Below are positions 61,518 to 64,000 of a DNA stretch of 64,000 nt, one piece after another. Within the stretch, counting starts at the first letter, position 1, and each line of letters begins with the position of its first letter. The stretch spans positions 62,001 through 126,000 of the forward strand of contig CAKUFG010000002.1 in NCBI GenBank assembly GCA_934647235.1. Direction: 5' to 3'. The notes under the pieces were generated by a model. That model made no database searches. It worked only from the letters and a program-made list of their open reading frames with translations, and was not told where the DNA came from. The stretch is from an uncultured Clostridia bacterium (GTDB lineage Bacteria > Bacillota > Clostridia > Christensenellales > Aristaeellaceae). The position numbers and the translations under genes were made by a program.

Positions 61518-61725
61518 GGTTTTCCTCCGGCTCATAAATCAGAATATCGCCCACCTGGCAGTTCAGCTCACGGCAGATGGCCTCCAGCGTAGAAAACCGG
61601 ATGGCCTTTGCCTTGCCGTTTTTAAGGATAGACAGGTTGGCCATAGTGATGCCCACGCGCGCGGACAGCTCGGTCACGCTCATTTTGCGCCGTGCCAGCA
61701 TCACATCCAGATCGATGCGAATCAT
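61504..61725 (-). CDS. Small XRE-type regulator (YozG-like)
   Basis: 73 residues, almost all helix-turn-helix: MIRIDLDVMLARRKMSVTEL, RVGITMANLSILKNGKAKAI and LEAICRELNCQVGDILIYEP. Short regulators of this kind are regularly coupled to DUF2975 membrane proteins. Autoregulation through the dyad at 62279-62297 is a reasonable guess. Translation is coupled to the following membrane protein. Confidence 0.92.
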   Translation of the reverse strand: MIRIDLDVMLARRKMSVTELSARVGITMANLSILKNGKAKAIRFSTLEAICRELNCQVGDILIYEPEENHADE

Positions 61726-61737
61726 GCCCTTCCCTCC

Positions 61738-62217
61738 TTATATGGTCAGGTCGTTATCTTCCTGCAATTGCGTAGCGCGCCGCAAAAGCTGCGTAAGCAC
61801 ATAGGCCACCAGGCCAATGGCCGCGCTGGCCATGCACATCAGGGCAAAAAGCAGCATTTCCACCCCCACGCCGACGCCGTTCAGCAACCGAAGCACGATC
61901 ATCAGCCCTGCCCACATGCCCGCAGCCGCGCCCATCAGGCAGGCGATGGCCCGCATGCTGCTCACGTTTTCGCGGCAGAAGGATTGGTTCCTGCCGATGC
62001 GGCGGCTGATGCGCATATACTGATACAGCGCCGCGCCGTACACCACCGCAGCCAGGCACAAAAACACCAACAGCCCCCAATAGCGCAGCGCCATCCCGGG
62101 CCGCTCCACCGCGCGAAAGGCCAGCATCCGCGCGTAATCGATCAGCACGCCCAGCGCGCCCACGCCCGCGATGCCGCCGGCCAGCAATAAAAGATGCGAT
62201 AAACGCTTGTGACTCAT
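61738..62217 (-). CDS. DUF2975 membrane protein
   Basis: 159 residues from ATG 62217 (AAGGAGG upstream). Four spans (about 7-28, 42-64, 90-112, 118-142) and a conserved RISRRIGRNQSFCRENVSSM loop (about 70-89) between spans 2 and 3. The downstream XRE gene is 12 bp away, the usual partner. Function unknown. Confidence 0.85.
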   Translation of the reverse strand: MSHKRLSHLLLLAGGIAGVGALGVLIDYARMLAFRAVERPGMALRYWGLLVFLCLAAVVYGAALYQYMRISRRIGRNQSFCRENVSSMRAIACLMGAAAGMWAGLMIVLRLLNGVGVGVEMLLFALMCMASAAIGLVAYVLTQLLRRATQLQEDNDLTI

Positions 62218-62243
62218 ACCTTCAACCTCCTTGCATCGGGAAC

Positions 62244-62272
62244 AGGATAACACAGCAAAATCCGTTTGTCAA
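62244..62272 (-). promoter_or_regulatory. Promoter of the DUF2975-XRE operon
   Basis: Minus strand TTGACA (62267-62272), 17-bp spacer, TATCCT (62244-62249). Confidence 0.72.
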
Positions 62273-62278
62273 CAAATT

Positions 62279-62297
62279 TTTATCGAAAAACGATAAA
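62279..62297. promoter_or_regulatory. 19-bp dyad upstream of the DUF2975-XRE promoter
   Basis: TTTATCG-AAAAA-CGATAAA, perfect 7-bp arms, lies 6 bp upstream of the -35. A candidate site for the XRE regulator of the operon. Confidence 0.6.
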
Positions 62298-62336
62298 CTT
62301 TAGCTGTGAAACGATCTTTCTTAAATTAACGCACAC

Positions 62337-62366
62337 AAAAAAGCCTTCCCGCAATCGGAAAGGCTT
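62337..62366 (-). terminator. Terminator of the GNAT-TSCPD-small protein operon
   Basis: Minus strand AAGCCTTTCCG, loop ATTG, CGGGAAGGCTT (one mismatch), then TTTTGT. Confidence 0.85.
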
Positions 62367-62385
62367 TGTTCAGCCGGCCGGCTGC

Positions 62386-62496
62386 TTAGAAGATATTCAT
62401 CAGCGCCGCGACCACGGACAGGCACATCAGAAACGCCAGGAACACGCACATCACGCGCACCCACATGGTGGTTTTCTTTTGCTTGTTGTTGGCCAT
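62386..62496 (-). CDS. 36-residue single-span membrane protein
   Basis: Starts MANNKQKKTTMWVRVMCVFL and ends VAALMNIF. A basic head (residues 1-14) and one membrane helix (about 14-34) are evident. GGAGGCAAAGTAAA lies in front of ATG 62496. It begins 1 bp after the stop of the TSCPD gene and is followed by a terminator, so it is clearly within a transcribed unit. The shape resembles DUF4044/Prli42-like tail-anchored miniproteins; that relation is inference. Confidence 0.75.
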   Translation of the reverse strand: MANNKQKKTTMWVRVMCVFLAFLMCLSVVAALMNIF

Positions 62497-62497
62497 T

Positions 62498-62749
62498 TTA
62501 CTTTGCCTCCTGCTGTTCATAAGCGTCGATTGCGCGGGCAAGCTGATCGGGGCAGCTGGTAGCGCCGCGGCAGGGAATGCCGCGCAGCAGCTCCTTCACA
62601 TCGTCCGCCTTGCGGCCCACCACCATCTTGGCCAGGCCCGCCGTGTTGCCTCGGCAGCCGTTATGAATGGTGCAGGCGGTGATCACGCCGTCCTCAATTT
62701 CCAGATCAATCTGGGTGGAACAGGTGCCGTGGGTTTTATACTCAAACAT
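62498..62749 (-). CDS. TSCPD-domain protein (TIGR03905-like)
   Basis: 83 residues. The whole protein is one TSCPD domain: FEYKTHGTCSTQIDLEIEDG, GCRGNTAGLAKMVVGRKADD and RGATSCPDQLARAI, with three conserved Cys (C10, C32, C67 by count). The domain occurs at the C-terminus of class II ribonucleotide reductases and as stand-alone small proteins of unknown function. Middle gene of a three-gene operon. Confidence 0.88.
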   Translation of the reverse strand: MFEYKTHGTCSTQIDLEIEDGVITACTIHNGCRGNTAGLAKMVVGRKADDVKELLRGIPCRGATSCPDQLARAIDAYEQQEAK

Positions 62750-62770
62750 GGGATCTCAACTCCTACCTGA

Positions 62771-63352
62771 TTAAATATGCTCGTTTCCGGGCACGCCGTC
62801 GCCGCGCAGAATGGCGTACAGCCGCACATCGGAAAACCTGCCTTTATTAAACACCCGCTGCCGCAGCGTGCCCTCGCAGCGCATGCCGCATTTTTCCATC
62901 ACCCGGCCGGACGCGGGATTATCCAGCTCGTGCTGGGCCTCGATACGGTTCAGCCGCAGGGTATTGAACCCAAACCGCAGCACCGCGCGCAAGGCCTCGG
63001 TGGCGTAGCCCTGATTCCAGCAATCGCGGGCTAGGGAATAGCCTACCTCGGCGCTGCGATGCTCGCAGTTGATCCACATGAAGCCGATGGTGCCGATCAT
63101 GCGGTGATCGCTGAGCCGCTCAATGGCGAAGGAGGATGGATCTCCCGCGCGATACTGGCGAATGGCCGCGCGCAGCACGCTGCGCGTTTCGCGGGGGCTG
63201 GCGTGCGCCTCCCACAGCACATGGCGGCTGACCTCCGGATCGCTGGCATAGCGGAACATGTCGCGGTCATCGCGCATGGTCAGGGGCCGCAGCCGCAGCC
63301 GCGCCGTCTCTATCACCGGCAGCGATGAGAAAACGCTTTGATAATACTGCAT
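62771..63352 (-). CDS. GNAT acetyltransferase, RimJ/RimL type
   Basis: 193 residues from ATG 63352. ETARLRLRPLTMRDDRDMFR (about 15-34) opens the domain, as in ribosomal-protein Nalpha-acetyltransferases. The acetyl-CoA motif is SLARDCWNQGYATEALRAVL (about 105-124), then RIEAQHELDNPASGRVMEKC and GMRCEGTLRQRV. Substrate unknown. First gene of the operon with TSCPD and the 36-residue membrane protein. Confidence 0.9.
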   Translation of the reverse strand: MQYYQSVFSSLPVIETARLRLRPLTMRDDRDMFRYASDPEVSRHVLWEAHASPRETRSVLRAAIRQYRAGDPSSFAIERLSDHRMIGTIGFMWINCEHRSAEVGYSLARDCWNQGYATEALRAVLRFGFNTLRLNRIEAQHELDNPASGRVMEKCGMRCEGTLRQRVFNKGRFSDVRLYAILRGDGVPGNEHI

Positions 63353-63470
63353 CCGCCCGCTATCCCCTCTCCGGCAGCAGCTGCCGCGCAATGGTTTCCC
63401 GCGCGGGCTCCTTATATTATTGCACATTTTGGCGCGGGATGCAATGCCTATTTGCAGGCATCTATAGGCG

Positions 63471-63513
63471 AAAAAATGGCAGCCCGCGATATGCCTCGCA
63501 GGCTGCCGTTTTT
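63471..63513. terminator. Bidirectional terminator near the Gly-repeat gene
   Basis: GGCAGCC-c-GCG, loop of 8, CGC-a-GGCTGCC with T-runs on both strands (GTTTTT on plus, ATTTTTT on minus). It lies 40 bp after the stop of the Gly-repeat gene. Confidence 0.85.
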
Positions 63514-63552
63514 ATTGTTTATTAGGAGTGGAAGATTCTGCGCTGGGAAAGC

Positions 63553-63969
63553 TTATTGCTTCGCCTCCTTGAGACTGCCATTCTTTAGGCCCTGCTTCAG
63601 GCCATTCTTCAGGCCGCCGCGCAGCCCGTTTTTCAGGCCGTCCTTGGCGCCCTGCTTCGCGCCGTCCTTCAAGCCTTCCTTCAGGCCGCTGATCGCGCCG
63701 TTCTTCAGCCCCTGGGCATAGCCGTTCACATAGCCGTTGGTCAGGCCGTTCACCGCGCCGTTCTTCATACCCTGGGTGTAGCCGTTCACGTAGCCATTGG
63801 TCAGGCCGTTCACCGCGCCGCTCTTCAGGCCCTGGGCATAGCCGTTCACATAGCCGTTCTTGAGGCCCTGGGGATAGGTCTGCGCGCCCTCGGCGCAGGC
63901 AAAGCCAATGCCGGATACCAGCAGGCAGGCGGCGGCAGCGCAGGTCAGGATGGTCTTACTCTTTTTCAT
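63553..63969 (-). CDS. Secreted protein with 25 consecutive Gly-x-x-x tetrads
   Basis: 138 residues (GGAGGAAACC upstream of ATG 63969). Signal sequence 1-26 with cleavage near ACA. From residue 35 to 134 every fourth residue is Gly without exception: the first half is built of units such as GLKNGYVNGYAQ and GAVNGLTNGYVNGYTQ, neutral and rich in Tyr and Asn; the second half is Lys-rich (GLKEGLKDGAKQGAKD, GLKNGLRGGLKNGLKQ). Continuous GxxxG spacing resembles glycine zippers that pack helices in membranes or fibrils. No homologue is recognised and no cell-wall anchor is seen. Confidence 0.8.
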   Translation of the reverse strand: MKKSKTILTCAAAACLLVSGIGFACAEGAQTYPQGLKNGYVNGYAQGLKSGAVNGLTNGYVNGYTQGMKNGAVNGLTNGYVNGYAQGLKNGAISGLKEGLKDGAKQGAKDGLKNGLRGGLKNGLKQGLKNGSLKEAKQ

Positions 63970-64000
63970 GATGGTTTCCTCCTTAAAATCAATGCTTGGC

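Overview
The window is a gene-dense, G+C-rich (roughly 60 percent by eye) segment of a Gram-positive-type bacterial chromosome. Overlapping operons, strong GGAGG-type ribosome binding sites, consensus sigma-A promoters, CIRCE/HrcA heat-shock operators, the rpmH-rnpA-yidD-yidC-jag cluster, pyruvate phosphate dikinase, LplB/LplC-type sugar importers without a local ATPase, and Pro/Thr-linked peptidoglycan-binding repeats all point to an anaerobic member of the Clostridia. A gut Christensenellales-like lineage would fit, but that last step is a guess. I saw no rRNA, tRNA, insertion sequence or CRISPR array.

Layout. 1-7.0 kb (minus strand): jag (cut by the left edge), yidC, yidD, rnpA and rpmH behind a perfect promoter, then a coiled-coil protein, coaD, rsmD, a membrane protein, alr and an ACT-domain protein. 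7.1-10.7 kb: a small heat-shock gene under CIRCE control and a MerR-led polar amino acid ABC importer. 10.8-17.9 kb: a sulfatase, a PTS-IIC-like permease, mutY, CIRCE-controlled groES-groEL, and an MFS exporter whose mRNA leader looks like a translational attenuator. 18.1-27.8 kb: a catabolic island with an FAD oxidoreductase, a second sulfatase, a LamG-like/phosphoesterase protein, a GntR regulator and a complete LplB/LplC/solute-binding-protein importer preceded by palindromic operators. 28.1-34.2 kb: PII-like/DUF1538 pair, membrane-flavodoxin fusion, MATE, GNAT, an XRE/S24 regulator. 34.3-43.1 kb: a YczE-like membrane protein, a type II topoisomerase pair whose promoter is preceded by four copies of a 21-bp repeat, GNAT, RluA-type pseudouridine synthase, a second MATE and a small membrane protein. 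43.4-49.7 kb: HAD phosphatase, peptidoglycan-binding lipoprotein, a stop-interrupted small membrane-protein gene, and a second sugar importer. 49.8-56.3 kb: serine hydrolase, AraC, HAD, DtxR-family regulator, SH3-like secreted protein, DeoR divergent from a glycerol-1-phosphate dehydrogenase. 56.4-64 kb: ppdK, an A+T-rich EcsC-like gene, a DUF2975/XRE/membrane operon, a GNAT/TSCPD/36-residue membrane protein operon and a Gly-every-fourth-residue secreted protein.

The signals I think deserve most attention are: (1) a 31-codon leader peptide plus two mutually exclusive hairpins that expose or hide the ribosome binding site of the MFS gene (17.87-18.11 kb), the logic of drug-inducible translational attenuation; (2) a structured intergenic element present twice (27.9 and 43.2 kb) with a conserved 29-bp core and compensatory stem changes; (3) four 21-bp repeats placed immediately upstream of the topoisomerase promoter; (4) a set of TATGT/ACATA palindromes in front of the GntR-associated importer; and (5) a 138-residue secreted protein with glycine at 25 consecutive fourth positions.
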